This document shows, one piece after another, positions 13,967-25,817 of a stretch of 64,000 nucleotides of DNA (position 1 is its first letter; each line of letters opens with the position of its first letter). Source of the stretch: Strix aluco (taxonomy: Eukaryota; Chordata; Aves; Strigiformes; Strigidae); assembly GCF_031877795.1 (NCBI RefSeq), contig NC_133933.1, positions 3,222,632 through 3,286,631 of the forward strand. Direction: 5' to 3'. Below the pieces are notes generated by a model. The model was not told the DNA's origin and did not search any database. It saw nothing but the letters and a program-made list of their open reading frames with translations. A program made the translations under genes and the position numbers.

Positions 13967-14023
13967 GAAAAAAAAAAACAAAACAAAACAAACAAACAAA
14001 CCCACAAACAAACAAACCCAAAC
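13967..14023 (+). repeat. AAAC microsatellite
   Basis: A poly-A run passes into AAAAC, AAAC and CCCA units. It is the third A/C-rich tract on this strand in the left 14 kb. Confidence 0.8.
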
Positions 14024-15198
14024 CTTCCATTTGCATTCTTGCTGTGTAGTAGCTGAAGTCCTGTGCAGCAAGTGTGGAAGAAACTAAAGACCTTCTTTCC
14101 ATACTTTCATGCAACTAGAGTTGCTGGGCTACATTTTTACCTGATGTAGTAAGAACCTCTCTTTGCAGTGTATGCTTACTGTCTCAATAAAGAAATTTGA
14201 AATTAATGTCAGCACTTGTTATTATGTTACAAAGAATGATTTTACAAGACCATGGGAAGAGCTCTTCAAAACAAAATGGAGCTGAAGGAAGAGTTTTGAA
14301 GCTTGGTTATACAGTAACAAGATCTGCAGTGTAACATATTATTCTACTGGCTTACTCTTCTGCCTTACTTAAGTGTTAAAAGTCTCTGTGAAAGTTTAAG
14401 TGGCTCCTCTCAGTGTATTCTAGGCATTTTTTCCTCTACAGGGAGAACCTTCAGTGACTGCAATACTGTTAATATTTTAGCTGGACAAAGTAATTGAGTT
14501 GATATAACAGCTTGTTTCCTCCAAAAGCAGTCATCTTTTCTGGCCCTGGCACTCATCTGACCCATCTCTGAGTCGATTCAGCTCACTTAAGTGGGCAGAG
14601 GACAAACCCCATGGGAAGAGGAGAGAGGAACTGAATAGATTTGGCTGTCTTGTCTGACTGCACATCAAGTGGTCTTCCTAGCAGCTGCTCTGCTAAAACC
14701 AATCAGAGAGCTTGCACAATAAACCCTGGTCTATTCATTGCTGTTCTAGATGTTGCAGGAACAGACCCGAGAAGTACTGAAATGTCTGAGACTGGGAGGC
14801 ACTGATAATGGCAAATTATTACTCCAAAATCTCATCTGACCTTGTCAGCACGTAGAAGGAGCTGGACATAAGACCTCAGTACTTAGCAACACAGCATGCA
14901 AGACACTGTTAATCAACAGTGGCTGCAGTTCATTTCATTTCAGAGGTGCACTAATGTCACAGAAGCCTAGAATAAAGATTTATAAAAGTAAATTCTTCTC
15001 TTGGTGGAAATTAGTAACTTGATCTTTCTTACTGGAAAATAGACAACATTTCTGTGCTGGAAAGACTGTTAAGCTAAGAGGTTTAAATTCACAGAATTTT
15101 GTATCGGTAGCTAAGTGCCAAGTTTTTCTTTGGTGTCTATTTCACTGCCAGCAATGAAATAGGTTCCTGAGCCCTGGGCCATCCTGTCTGCCTTCCTT

Positions 15199-15655
15199 TC
15201 AGTCAGCTTCATCCTCGCTGGGTTTCTCTTCTGAATCATCATTTTCATATTCCTCATCCTCATATCTGAAGGCACCCTCAGCTTCAGAGTCAGACTGACC
15301 TTCCTCTTCACGCTCAGGGGACTGGTCAGACCGAGACCTGGGTCTTGACTGATCCTTCTCCCCCTCCTGGGAATGGCCAAGCATCAGACCTGCCTTTGCT
15401 TCCTCTTCCTCCTCCTCTTCACAGTGCTGGCCAGAGGCAGGTCTGGACCCAGCAGAGCAAAGCTGATGAGCATAAGGGCTGGCTCTTGCCTCTTCCTCAT
15501 CCTCCAGCTCACTGGACTGGCCATCCTGGGTGGAGGTTTTGACACCTTTTCTCTTCTCTCTCTCCTCCTCCTCCTCCCAGGACTGCTCAGACCGAGGACT
15601 GCTGCCAGCTGCTTCCTCAAAGGACTCCCTTTCTTTCACTTTAGCCTTGCTGACC
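15199..15655 (-). CDS. FAM161A: FAM161A last coding exon, acidic tail
   Basis: The acceptor TTTTCAG precedes 15655, and the frame runs as VSKAKVKERESFEE... to the TGA at 15201-15199. It is dominated by runs of Glu with Ser and Asp, including a seven-Glu stretch, and ends SEEKPSEDEAD. The mammalian protein also ends in a Glu/Ser-rich tail, but a shorter one. Low-complexity codons (GAG/GAA) explain the long open frames on the opposite strand. Confidence 0.9.
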
Positions 15656-18600
15656 CTGAAAAGACAATTTGCCCGTATGATTTTATTTTCAGGTAAGATG
15701 CCTCCCAGTAGGTTTTAAAGGAATACTGCCTTCAGGTAATCTAGGACAAACCTCCGTAGACTTGGCTGGGGTGGAACTGGTGAAGAAAAAGGGAAGAGGG
15801 GACACTAGAGTCTCCTTTTATGCTAGGAAGTCACTCAACAGTATTGCTTATATAGTTAGTTTTTTTCATTTCTACTCCCTTTTGTATCATAACACCTAAT
15901 GGATATTGAAAAGTAATTTTAATAAAGTTTATTTTAAAAATTCAGTAAAGGTAAAGCAGAATGAAGTGACTTACTAGCAACCTGCCAATTGTTTTGGTGA
16001 AAGGAACAAATAAAAAAAAAAGTTTTTCTTCATTTTTTGCTTTGAAGTGCACTCCTTTTTTATAAAATAATATTTAATTCAGGAAAAACATTAAAAAATA
16101 CATACTAATGCTAACATTACTATAACTACATAGTGAAATATTTACCTGTGGAATACTACAAGTAATTTTTTTTAAAAAAACCAAACCCACACATCAAAAA
16201 TTACTTTCTAATTATTAGATATGTAGTGTCAAAAAGAAAAAAGCTTTCGGTAATCTCTACCTTTCTCTGGCATCAGTGGAGTTACTAAAATCTTCAGCAC
16301 TGGAGCCCTGTAGTAATTTAGTTGTTTGTCCTTTCTTTGAAACAAACTCTGGGCATATCCCCAGCGCTCTCAGTCTGTTAGAGTAACGCTTTTCTGCAGC
16401 TATTCTGGCATTTTTCTGTAGGAAAACCACAGTGGTTATGTGTTATCTAAATGCATTGCTAAATGCCTGTCTTTTGATACAATTTGTTTATATTCATACT
16501 CCATTTCATTAATTGCATCTGACAAGTTGAAGGATTATTCACTGCAGGTAAGAATAGCAGAACAATACTTGCAATCTTTACACCAGATTTTCCTTTTCTG
16601 TACTAGTTGAAATGTGGTTTGCTCCCTGTGCCCACTGGCTAATGAAGAGCTATATCCTCTGTATATAGCTATTGAAGGAGGTGGGGGAAAATGTGGACAT
16701 GTGAAAAAAAATCAAACGTAGTCTTCCTAGGGCTTCTCCCTTATCCCCTCTCCTCCTCCTCTGTTTTCCCTCTCTGGGAGCTGCTGCCCTAGAAAAGTAG
16801 TATTGATTCACCATCTTACAGTGCTATTTAACAAATGACATAGATGTGTATCTCTGCCTCTGAAACTAAGGGTGTAAATTCTGTTCCTTCAGGTAGTATC
16901 TGAGTGAGGAGGACCCGTCCTCCAATCTACACAGATGCTCCTGCCCCACAGCGATGGCAGGCTGGGAAGCCCACACAGACAGAAGGGACAAGGGAAGCCG
17001 TGATCTGTGACTTCCTGTCTCTCTGGGTCTGGAAACAGGTCAGGGACCATGCTGCCAGCACGTGGTTGTACTGAAATGGAGAGATTAAAATACTGCATCT
17101 GAGCTTTACAATAAACACTAAGAATACCTGAATTCTCTTATCACTGTTTTCCCAACTTAAACCTCTCACATTTTTGCTTTAATTTTTTTTGTTGTGTTTA
17201 GAGTTACTCATGTTGTAACTGAATGGGACAACATGTTTAGAACAGGCATCTCTGTTCCCTGTGCAAGCAAGCCATGAATGCTTAGTCACCAAAATTAGTA
17301 ATGTTTATATGCAGATGGGGCAACAGAGATTGAAACGGACTAATACTGGTCTCAAAAGTATTTTTCAAATATCTTCTAAAAATGTTTGACTACAAATGTC
17401 TTATGCAGTATTAGAAGATAAGATTAAGAAGCAATACAGAAGCAAAACAACCTGAGTGACTCTTTCAAAGAGCAATGGCCTTTGATTTACTCTTTCTTCC
17501 ATTTCTTGCAACTCTTGCAAATATTCTTGCATTCTCTGTTTCTCATAATTCCTAAGGGAAATAGAGTACAAGAGAAGTTATTATTAATTTATAACACAAG
17601 AAGTAATTTTCTACAGCAGCTGAAAGCTAAATTGCTCATAACAAACTAAATATTGTCCTACTTAAAGATACATAAAAGGTAAATTATTTTATGGTGATAC
17701 AGGGTCTGAGGTATATTGTCCCATTTTCACAGCAATTGCTTCCCTGTAGGTACTGAACAAAACTGTCTCTGAAGCAGCCACTTTGGATAAGCAGAGATGT
17801 CCTGGCTGGTGAGGTTAAACAGAGGCTGAGTTTGGAGTCTTAGTTTCTTTGAGTGCCCAGGAGTGGGGTTTTTTTTGATACCTAGGTTTTTTTAAATGCT
17901 GAGTTCATACAGATATTCTAATTGTTCTAAGCAAAATTAAACAGTTTGAAGTGACTGATAAAATCAGAATACACCAGGAAATTAACATCATTAAATAAAA
18001 ATCAGTACTTTAATGTAAGTATGATAAGAATCTTGCTACTTTACCAGTCTGTCTCACAAGAGAGGTGGCTGCATTCTGGATCACAGTACACTTTCTTTTC
18101 CCTAGTTGGTTTGTCAAGGGCCCAGTCAATAGAGCAGGATGATGAAACTTGATTCATCAACTGAAATGGTATCTCAGATCACAGCAAGCACTAGATCATT
18201 CAGGTAGCATGGGCTGTAATCCTGGGGGTGTGACAGACACTTTGGGATGCTGCCTCTGTACTGGGCCAGCTCTAGCATTAAGGGTGTCTGATGAGAGCTA
18301 GATTTCTGTCTCCTCTGGCCTCTTTCCCTTACCATCCTCTGTATTTCTGCAATATTGCTGTGCATTAAGGCAAGTTACTCTCCATTTTAAGGGAGTGAAC
18401 TTCATTGTTGCTACTTGCTTGCTCTCTCAGGCAGCTTTCTACAAGCCTAATTATCTGTTAGAAGAGCACTTACATTAATAAACCTTATTACCCAGCCTAT
18501 GCTGAAATAAGCACTATCAAGTTAAGCACTTGTACCAGCCTTAATGCATCAGCACTAGGGAGGTAATCTTGCTTTGTAATACCACAGTTTTATGCGCAGA

Positions 18601-21600
18601 CAAGAACTACATGAGTGTTTTACACTACTCCTGAAATCTGATTAAGCTAAATACTGTAATGTGAAGCTCGCTGTTGAATGAACTCAAATCCAACCTGTAA
18701 ACACACCCACTGCCTCTCTTAATTCTCCACCCTGCTACTGTAACTCTGCTTCTGTCCTAGAGTCAGCAGATCATCTGCCCAAGGACACGTACATTATGAA
18801 GCTCCTGTTATTAACAGTATCTGCTGGTTGTGTTACAAAAGCAATTGTGCTTGAGCTCTGGCTGTAACAAGAGTTAGAAGAGACTGCCCTCTTTGACCTG
18901 CATCTCTACCACTGCATCCCTGCTCTCCAGGCCCCCGTGCAAGCCCTGCTTCTCCTATACCACTGCTTCTTCCCACGGGTGCTGCGGCTTCAGCTGTCTT
19001 TGGGGGAGGTGGTAGGTGGGCACAGATGTGGGCTGGATAGTCACTGCCTGCCCCCACTGCCAAGCAAAAGGCTTGTTGCAATGCTGCTTCCAGCATATCC
19101 TGGCTGAGCCACTGCACTTCCATGCTTTCAGCATCTGAGAATGTGTGTGCTTCAGTTTCCACTACGTTTTCTCTTTCTGGTCACAGTGAAGCCACAATGG
19201 TGGTGAAAAACCATTACAAAGTTTGCTGGTGGAACGATGTGCAGCGTTGTCTCGCAGGTGGTGCTGTGCTATTTTAGCAGATTTGCTTGTAACAGCCCAG
19301 AGTTTAAAGATTATAGTATATTTATAGCATAAAGAATAAATACACAGCTTTCTATTTTAGCTATAAAGAGAGACCCATGTGAAGCAAGAAAACAATGAGG
19401 AATCCTTATTTGTTACCTTTCAACTTGCAGCTGTGAAGACAGCCAGAGCCTCCACCCTCATTTCAAAAAGATCTCTAGCCTGGACCATATTCTAAACACC
19501 TTAAAGTGTTTAGCATGGTAACTTAAAAGTTGCTAGGCCAAGCTATGAATCTCGTAATCAGGCATATCTCATGATCTTTTGTATTGTTTTGCCCTGCTAC
19601 TGTCAGTTACTAATAATTTGCCTGGTTAATGGAAATTAGGATTCATAGTTGCTGCCCAAGAATCCTGCCTACGCACAAAGCAGTAGGGGCAGAGCAGTCA
19701 GTCCCTCTCACTGGCTCCACACAGCACCTGAAATGGATGATACTGCTGCAGTGCCATCACGCCAAGACAGGTTATAAACCTCACTAAAGACTCACTCAAA
19801 CAGGACTCTTTTTTTCTTCTAGGATTAAAAAGAACAGGAAGCAGAAATAGTTAAATTAGCCACAAACACAAGGTCAAGCATGGATTCTGGAGTTAGATCA
19901 GCATCAAGAGAGCAGAGGCCATCTGGATGGCTGGCTCATGGCACGCTGAGGAGGCCCTGATGTTTTTCCCCATGGACTACTTTTCTCAGTTGTGTAGGAA
20001 CAGTCTTTCCTTTGTATCTCTACTAAAGGTAACTCTGGATCTCATTCCTCCTAACCACCAGCAGCTTCCTGGTTAGTGGTTGATACATGTGCTAAGTTAA
20101 AATAATATTCCTGCTCTAATTTTCCCTCTTAAGCGGGGACCTGTTGGGACAAAGAAATGCACTGTGAAATGTTCACTACTTTAGGAGACTGCTACCACCA
20201 AAGTTGTACCAACATATCTATCAATCCAGCAGCGCAAGGATAGTCTGTAACTACACTATTCCTTTTCCTTTTTTTTAAACTTTTCCTCTTTAGTTGATAT
20301 GTCAATTGAGAAAACACAGGAATCTCCTGTCAGCTAATCTATAAGGTGGAACATATAGATTGAAATCATTAGAAGGGGCAACCATTTCCCAGTTGAAATA
20401 CTAAATTTGGACCATTTTTTTACTAGCTGCTTGTACAGTGTATAATTTACCAAATGTGTAATTATGTAAACTTAGACTATGCCATTTTTTTACATTGTAT
20501 GTTTAACATACAATGTAGAATAAGAGGTTCAGGATTCAGGGGAATGTGACAAAATACCTGAATGTTTTTAATTTGGATTTAGACATCTGAGCTAGGCTCT
20601 GATGTGGGTCAATGGCCTCAGCCCGAGTTGTTACAATTTTCTGGAGTTTTTTCGTTCTTTGTTTCTGCTTTGTTCTGTTCCTCTTTTGTTGTTCTTCCAG
20701 CTTTCTCTTTTCCTCAAGTGAATTCCTGATGGAAAAATAAACTAAGGCTGAATTAATTTTAAATTGAGAGCAAGACTTGAAAGGAAGCTTTGGCAAAGGA
20801 GACTGTAAAGAGAAAAAAGAGGGTGAAAACAGGGTTGGCGTGAGAGGATACACAGTATGTGCCCTTTTAAGGGATTCAAGCATATCCTGGGAAACAGCAG
20901 TCATTTGTCCCTTTCCTATGGACATTCTAAGGAAAATGCACTACTATTTCTTTAACAATCATACATACTAATTAAGTCCTATATTTAAATATTTTAAGTC
21001 ATATAATTAAGCCCTTACATTAATAAATTCTGTCATTTTATTCACTGTATGAAAAAACTGACTACATGGGTAGAAATACAAAAGAAATCTACTCTTAAAG
21101 TTTATGTAAAATGTAGAGCATCACTAAAGGGGTCACCTTATGGCTTGTCGCCGTCGTCTTGTGGATTCTGTGATTTTTGGCGATTTAGATTCTCCAAATC
21201 CCGAGAGATATGAATTTGCACTTGAATGTTTTATTTGAGGTTTCCGTCTTGGCGAGGCATATGGCCAGCGTGTTTCTTTCAACTTTTCTTCATCTTCTTG
21301 AATGTCCTTCAAAATCTTCTCCTTGTTTGAGGGAATACATGGGGTACAAAGATCAAAAGGTTCACAGACTGTAAGGTGTTTCACTTGTCTTTGTTGCATG
21401 AACCGTTTCTGAAATTTCTGCTGTAGTCGTTCAAAATCTGGAACACTTGATTTGATCTTGGGTTTGTGTTCTGTTTGCTTTGCTTCAATGCCCTTGTGTT
21501 TCTTTTTTTTACTGATATCTTTTAAAGCCAGTCTACTGTTGGGTAGAGATGAATTACGCAGCAACTCTTCAGCTCTCATTCTGATCCTGATTTCTCTGTA

Positions 21601-24100
21601 GAGCTCTTCCTCCTTTAGCTTGTCATTAACTGCTGGACTATAAACACATTTAGGAACTGGTTTTGCTTTGAACAGGTTTGTTTTCTTTTCAGGTGCGGAA
21701 AGGTCTGTTAATTGCCTTTTCCTAATTTCACTCCTTTGCTTCTCTCGTTCAAGGAATTTAAATGGCTTCTGAGAAGCCAAGAGCCTGAGTTTGCTTCTCT
21801 CTTTCACAGACCTCCTGCGTTCTTCGTTTCGTTGCACAATTTCACGATAGAGTGGAAGGAAAACGGTAGCGGGCACTGGATTGGCTCGGAATTTTTTCTG
21901 ACACTCCGCTTCTTCCTCTAGTTGCTTCTTCAATAAATTATTTTCCATTTCAATCTGTGACTTTGATTTGACGTTCTGTTCTTTTTTTCTAGCTTCTCTA
22001 ATAGTCATCTGGAAAGGCTTGGGCACAGTAACTTTTGGTGACCATGCCTTCTCTTTCTTCCGTATCCTTCTGAAGGCTGGTGAACTTGGTATGCTGTGTC
22101 TGGTGTGGGAGATGTAGTCTTCCACAGAGAACCCGTCCCACATTTTTTCAATCCGTTGCTTAGCAAATGCAGATGATGCCGTTTCACTACCGTTTTCTTC
22201 AAACGCTAATTCTCTGTCAGACCCATCAGATATGCTTGAGCCTAAGGGATCGCTTAAGTCGGAGTCTGAAAAGGATTTGTGCAAATCGAGAGGTTGATAC
22301 GAGCTCTTTTCCCAAGTTGGCCTTTAAAAAAGGAAAAAAAAAAGTTGTTTTTGAGTCCAGTCCAACATTGATGCAAAGTCAGTAACTTCCACTTCAAGGT
22401 ATCACCATTAGAAACAAAAATGAACAGCACTGGTGGGGAGGAGGAGAGGGGGATGAGAAGGAAAAAGAGAAGCACATTGGGCACTCACACCAGACCACAG
22501 TTTTAAGTGCGTGCTGATCATGAACAAGTCAGCACTTCTTAAGGAAAGGTGCTGTGGGTTCCTAAACATGCTGCCCAGTCTCTGCTGCACACACACCTGT
22601 AAATCTCACAAGTCCATTAGCAAGGTGAATAAGCATTTTTATTATTAAAACTAACTTTTCTAAGATTATCTGCTTATAGGAAATAGGGAGAGTAACACTT
22701 TCCAGCCCCAGAAAAAAACCAAACCTGCTGTTTTACACATCTGCAAAGCATTTAAGAATCTTCAGAGAAAAGGTACCACCAAACTTACCTACAACACCTG
22801 TTAGAAGCAGCATTTTTCTTGTCCAGGGGTTGTACTCTGTTTAAATACAGTTTATTCCGATACATACTTTCTAATTTTGCCATGGTCTCCAAGTGGGCAT
22901 TCTTCAACTCTTCTACCTTCAAGTAATATTCCTGATTGGAATTGCACATTTTGGAAAAGTCTACGTGCTTGTCACAGTCTCCATTTAGAGAGAGGGTCTG
23001 CTGCTCTCTGTCGGTATTTGAATCCAAATCAAAACCATCCTAGAAGAGATGTTTGTAAAGTTTTCTGACTGTTAGAAGAAAGGCGAACAAGGTTCTTGAT
23101 ACTGCTTTATCCTAATTAAGTCTAATAAATGATAGAGCAACACCAAATGGTAACGAGGAGTTGCATGGAATAATCTTATTGCATAATAATTGATAGCCTA
23201 AGGGCCCTATTTAAAGCATGTAAAATTCCTAAGTCTGTCCCTGTAATCAATATATTAATACCAGAAAATATGTTCAAAAGGACTTGCTTATCCAAAGAAA
23301 AGTTTAACTATTTTGTAAAGTGTAATTTTTCCTTTCCTATGCAGCTCTAAAAAAGCCTTTATTTAAAAGAAAACAAGACCTTCTCTACCTCCCATTTCCA
23401 TCAGCATTCTAAAAATCTGTCTTTAGATATCTTGTCTATACACGTTTATTCCCATTTCCATGATTTTAGGGTGAAATGTCAGGGATTCTGCACAGCTTAT
23501 AGTTCCAATATTGTTTGGCAGCTTGCAGCTGGGTGCAGGTAAGCACATTCTTTAAATATTTTTAAAGCTTACACAATTTAGAGACGTTATTAAAACCAGG
23601 TTAGTCTGCATTACAAAGGCTTCCTTTATATTTTAAGCACCACGTTTTAAAAAATTACAGGACTAGTTTCTTTATCCTGAAATTAAAATAATACTTTTCC
23701 ACACAGAGGTATTTTAATAAGCTTTGACATTCCAACAAGTGATCCTGTTTATGTTTTGTCAGGTTTTTCACTACAGCCCTCCCTACTTTTTTCACTCCTT
23801 TTTCTCGATCCGCAGAACCCTCCAACCCTCTTCCCCCTCGCCAATTCCTACCTGAGCCCTTAGAGGGCAAAAAAACCCCTCCAACGCTGTCGTGGCTCGG
23901 CGGGCGGGGGGAGAGCACAGGGCCGCGTTAAGCTCGGCCGCGTTAGGCTCAGCCCCTCACCCAGCCCTAACGGCGCTTCCCGCCTCCTACCCGCCCCTGG
24001 GCCTGCGCTGGGGCCCGGCGGAGCCCCCCCCACACCCTCCCCGCGGTACCTGCGCGGCGGCGGACGCCCGGGTGCGCGGATGGCGACAGCAGGCGGCCAT
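15199..24100 (-). CDS. FAM161A: FAM161A, ciliary microtubule-binding protein, 7 coding exons
   Basis: Coding exons in transcript order: 24100-24050, 23039-22789, 22321-21137, 20725-20558, 17551-17452, 16415-16261 and 15655-15199. They total 2367 nt, which is 788 codons plus TGA, with every junction in phase and GT-AG introns. Recognition rests on family blocks: YYLKVEELKNAHLETMAKLE in exon 2, KKFRANPVPATVFLPLY and KETRWPYASPRRK in exon 3, and RPLLFERVTQ, KNARIAAEKRYS and EFVSKKGQ in exons 5-6. In mammals FAM161A sits at the photoreceptor connecting cilium and centrioles, binds microtubules, and its loss causes retinitis pigmentosa (RP28). The product is highly charged with no membrane segment. 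Exon 1 gives only 17 residues, shorter than the human N terminus as I remember it. The last exon is a glutamate/serine-rich acidic tail that is longer than in human. Its neighbour upstream is CCT4 on the same strand, as in human. Confidence 0.96.
20491..20517 (-). repeat. Perfect 12-bp stem, 3-nt loop hairpin in FAM161A intron
   Basis: TACATTGTATGT at 20491-20502 and ACATACAATGTA at 20506-20517 are exact reverse complements around a TTA loop. On the transcript strand the hairpin begins about 40 nt downstream of the exon 4 donor. A stem this close to a cassette-exon 5' splice site could affect its use; that is inference only. Confidence 0.8.
20558..20725 (-). CDS. FAM161A: FAM161A exon 4, in-frame cassette of 56 codons
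   Basis: Exon 4 is 168 nt and starts and ends in the same phase, so skipping it leaves the frame intact and exon 3 joins exon 5 through the same arginine codon. It encodes a basic, Gln-rich helix (NSLEEKRKLEEQQKRN...). From memory, the two human isoforms differ by 56 residues at about this place; the match in length supports a conserved optional exon. The splice sites are clear (CCATCAG before, CAG|GTATTT after). Confidence 0.85.
21137..22321 (-). CDS. FAM161A: FAM161A large exon 3, conserved core
   Basis: Exon 3 spans 1185 nt and encodes residues of roughly 101-495. It begins PTWEKSSYQ and ends in RRRRQAI plus a split arginine codon. It holds most of the UPF0564 (FAM161) domain, rich in Lys, Arg and Glu helices. 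The donor is AAG|GTGACC, a weak match to consensus. Reading straight through it meets TGA at once, so retaining the intron would truncate the protein here. Confidence 0.95.
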
Positions 24101-24240
24101 GTCCCCCCCCGCCCCCGAGGCCGGGAGAAGGTGGCGGCGGGAGGCGGCCCCTCCAGCGGAAAAGGCGGGCGCTGGGCTGGGAGCCGAGGCCTTGGCGCGG
24201 AGGGGAGGCAGCGCCGGCAGGGAGGGGTGGAGGTGTTACC
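23880..24240 (-). promoter_or_regulatory. CpG-rich promoter region of FAM161A
   Basis: GC content and CpG frequency rise sharply around the first FAM161A exon, with GC-box-like CCGCCCC and CCCCGCCC words at about 23990-24115. No TATA box was seen on the reverse strand upstream of 24100, consistent with a broad CpG-island start. The exact transcription start cannot be set from sequence alone. Confidence 0.65.
24050..24100 (-). CDS. FAM161A: FAM161A coding exon 1 (17 residues)
   Basis: This exon reads MAACCRHPRTRASAAAQ and then a CAG|GTAC donor. It joins exon 2 (DGFDLDSN...) in phase 0 inside a CpG-rich stretch, which is why I chose this ATG. The sequence is not conserved with the human N terminus as I recall it, so an alternative upstream start or first exon remains possible. 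Confidence 0.65.
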
Positions 24241-24999
24241 GGAAAGACAAAAAAGCAAGACGAAGAGAGGAAAAAAAATTGTTAGCAAGACGTTTTGGCT
24301 TACAGAGGGAGGCCTGGCACTTGGCTCCATCGTCTGCAGCTGCGGCGCTTGCCCTCCGCTGGCCATACCCATGTTTAGGTCACTTTCTGCAGGACTTTAT
24401 TTGGAGTTTTCTCCATAAGCCCCTTTTTTTACCCCTTAAATTACTGAATTCCTGTCTCAAAATTTGTACTACAAACAATTACTGAGTAAGGAAGAATAAG
24501 GGCAAACTGGGATCAGCAGAACGTTCTTCTTGCTGGACCTATTTCTTGTAGTGAATCACAAACATTTTCACGCAAAGAACCAGATGAAATGATTACATCA
24601 CACACAATACTAGTTGTAAGTCTTGCCAAGAACTGGAAGTTTGTGATGAGGAAGGAAAGCTTTAATCGAAGTTAATACCTCAAATGACTCTTGCTGGATG
24701 TCATCCTGTGGGGTAAGGCATCAAACAGCCAATAAATAATTCATGCAGAGCATTAATGCCTAAATTGATTATCCACTTTATTTTTTAGGATTTGAACTAT
24801 TCTGGCTGTTCTACTTCAATTGCTAAGTCATAGGAAAGCCAACAATAGCTGGTCAACAAAGTGGTGGAAGTTTACTCAAAAGCTACACCTCTGATCAGGC
24901 ATGAAAGAAAAAAAATACTCTCCTTTAAGGAGATTTCTCCTTTAAAAACAATTCCCCCTTTTAAAGAGGGGGATAATAAAGCGATAATAAAGATGTAAG

Positions 25000-25817
25000 G
25001 GTTAATTCAAAATACCAGGCTAAGAAGTTGAAAAATGTTTATTCTAAACTCTGAAATGTAACATTAAGAACTAATTAAACTAATTGGATCCTGGGACAGC
25101 CAGGCTTTTCTCTGTGGCTCTGATACAGGGAACTGACCACCTGCTTTGCAACTTATTTACTTATAGCAACTTATGATTTCTGAATATTGCTTAATAATCC
25201 TGCTTGCCTTGATTGTTCTTTTGAAACTTACCAAGGACTACTGTGTTCCTCAAGGATTAAGCTTGTTAGGGACTGGTATTTGTCATAACAAAGAAAACAA
25301 AGCAGTTAAGAAACATGTGAAACAGATGTGTTCTAACAAGTTAAGTCCTTGCAGAGTACAGATAGCCATAGATGGACAGTAGAAGCTAGCGTGCTAATGC
25401 TTTTAGATAAGATAGAGGGAGTAAACCGGTTGGGACCACTCCTGTGGTTTAACAAACTATTTATGAGAATCTGTGCACACTCGGAGGAATAGGGTGAGAA
25501 GTTCAACGTGAGGAAGATGATGATTTTCTCTCCTCAGGACCCCTAAAGCAACCACCAGGAGGCAACACACAGGCGCAAAGATGACAGACATTTTTAGAAC
25601 TGCTGACACATGCCTTTTGAACTAACTCCCCCTTACTTATACATATGTATGTTTGTATTGTGTAACCCTATGAATATGTAGATCTATACTGTATATACTT
25701 GTAAAATGTGCTGTTGGTGTGCGTGCGATTTGGAGGAGCGATCCCCCATGCACGCGGTGCTGTAACAAACATACCTGCTTTGTAACTTCAGGTGTTGTAG
25801 TTTGTTTCCGTGCGTCA
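25000..25817 (+). mobile_element. Probable solo LTR, boundaries approximate
   Basis: From about 25500 the sequence has the order I associate with avian retroviral LTRs. It runs from a purine-rich stretch (CAGGACCCCTAAAGCAACCACCAGG) through CCTTTTGAACTAACTC and TATA-like words at 25680-25700. It continues with a GATCCCCCATGCACGC block and AACATACCTGCTTTGTAAC, ending near GTGCGTCA at 25817. The 5' end is uncertain; TGTAAGGG at 24994 is one candidate. I could not find a clean target-site duplication, so both ends are tentative. No viral protein frame is present. Confidence 0.42.

Larger units (their letters stand above)
8971..15198. other. Gene-poor AT-rich stretch
   Basis: No exon of a known family was recognised between the third unnamed exon and the FAM161A stop codon. 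It includes a solo LTR (10758-11342), an AAAC microsatellite (13967-14023) and long AT-rich tracts around 12300-13700. The side next to 15199 should contain the FAM161A 3' untranslated region. A reverse-strand AATAAA at 13891-13886 is one possible cleavage signal, about 1.3 kb past the stop, but I cannot confirm it. Two overlapping open frames at 11936-12249 match nothing I know and have no clear splice context. Confidence 0.5.

Noticed and set aside
15345-15696. Leu-rich + strand frames with signal-peptide or membrane-like sequence
   Set aside because: They are the reverse of the Glu-rich FAM161A last exon; antisense of GAG codons reads as CTC leucine.
23892-24485. 197-codon + strand frame over the FAM161A first exon
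   Set aside because: Ala/Arg/Pro-rich CpG-island translation antisense to FAM161A, with no family resemblance.
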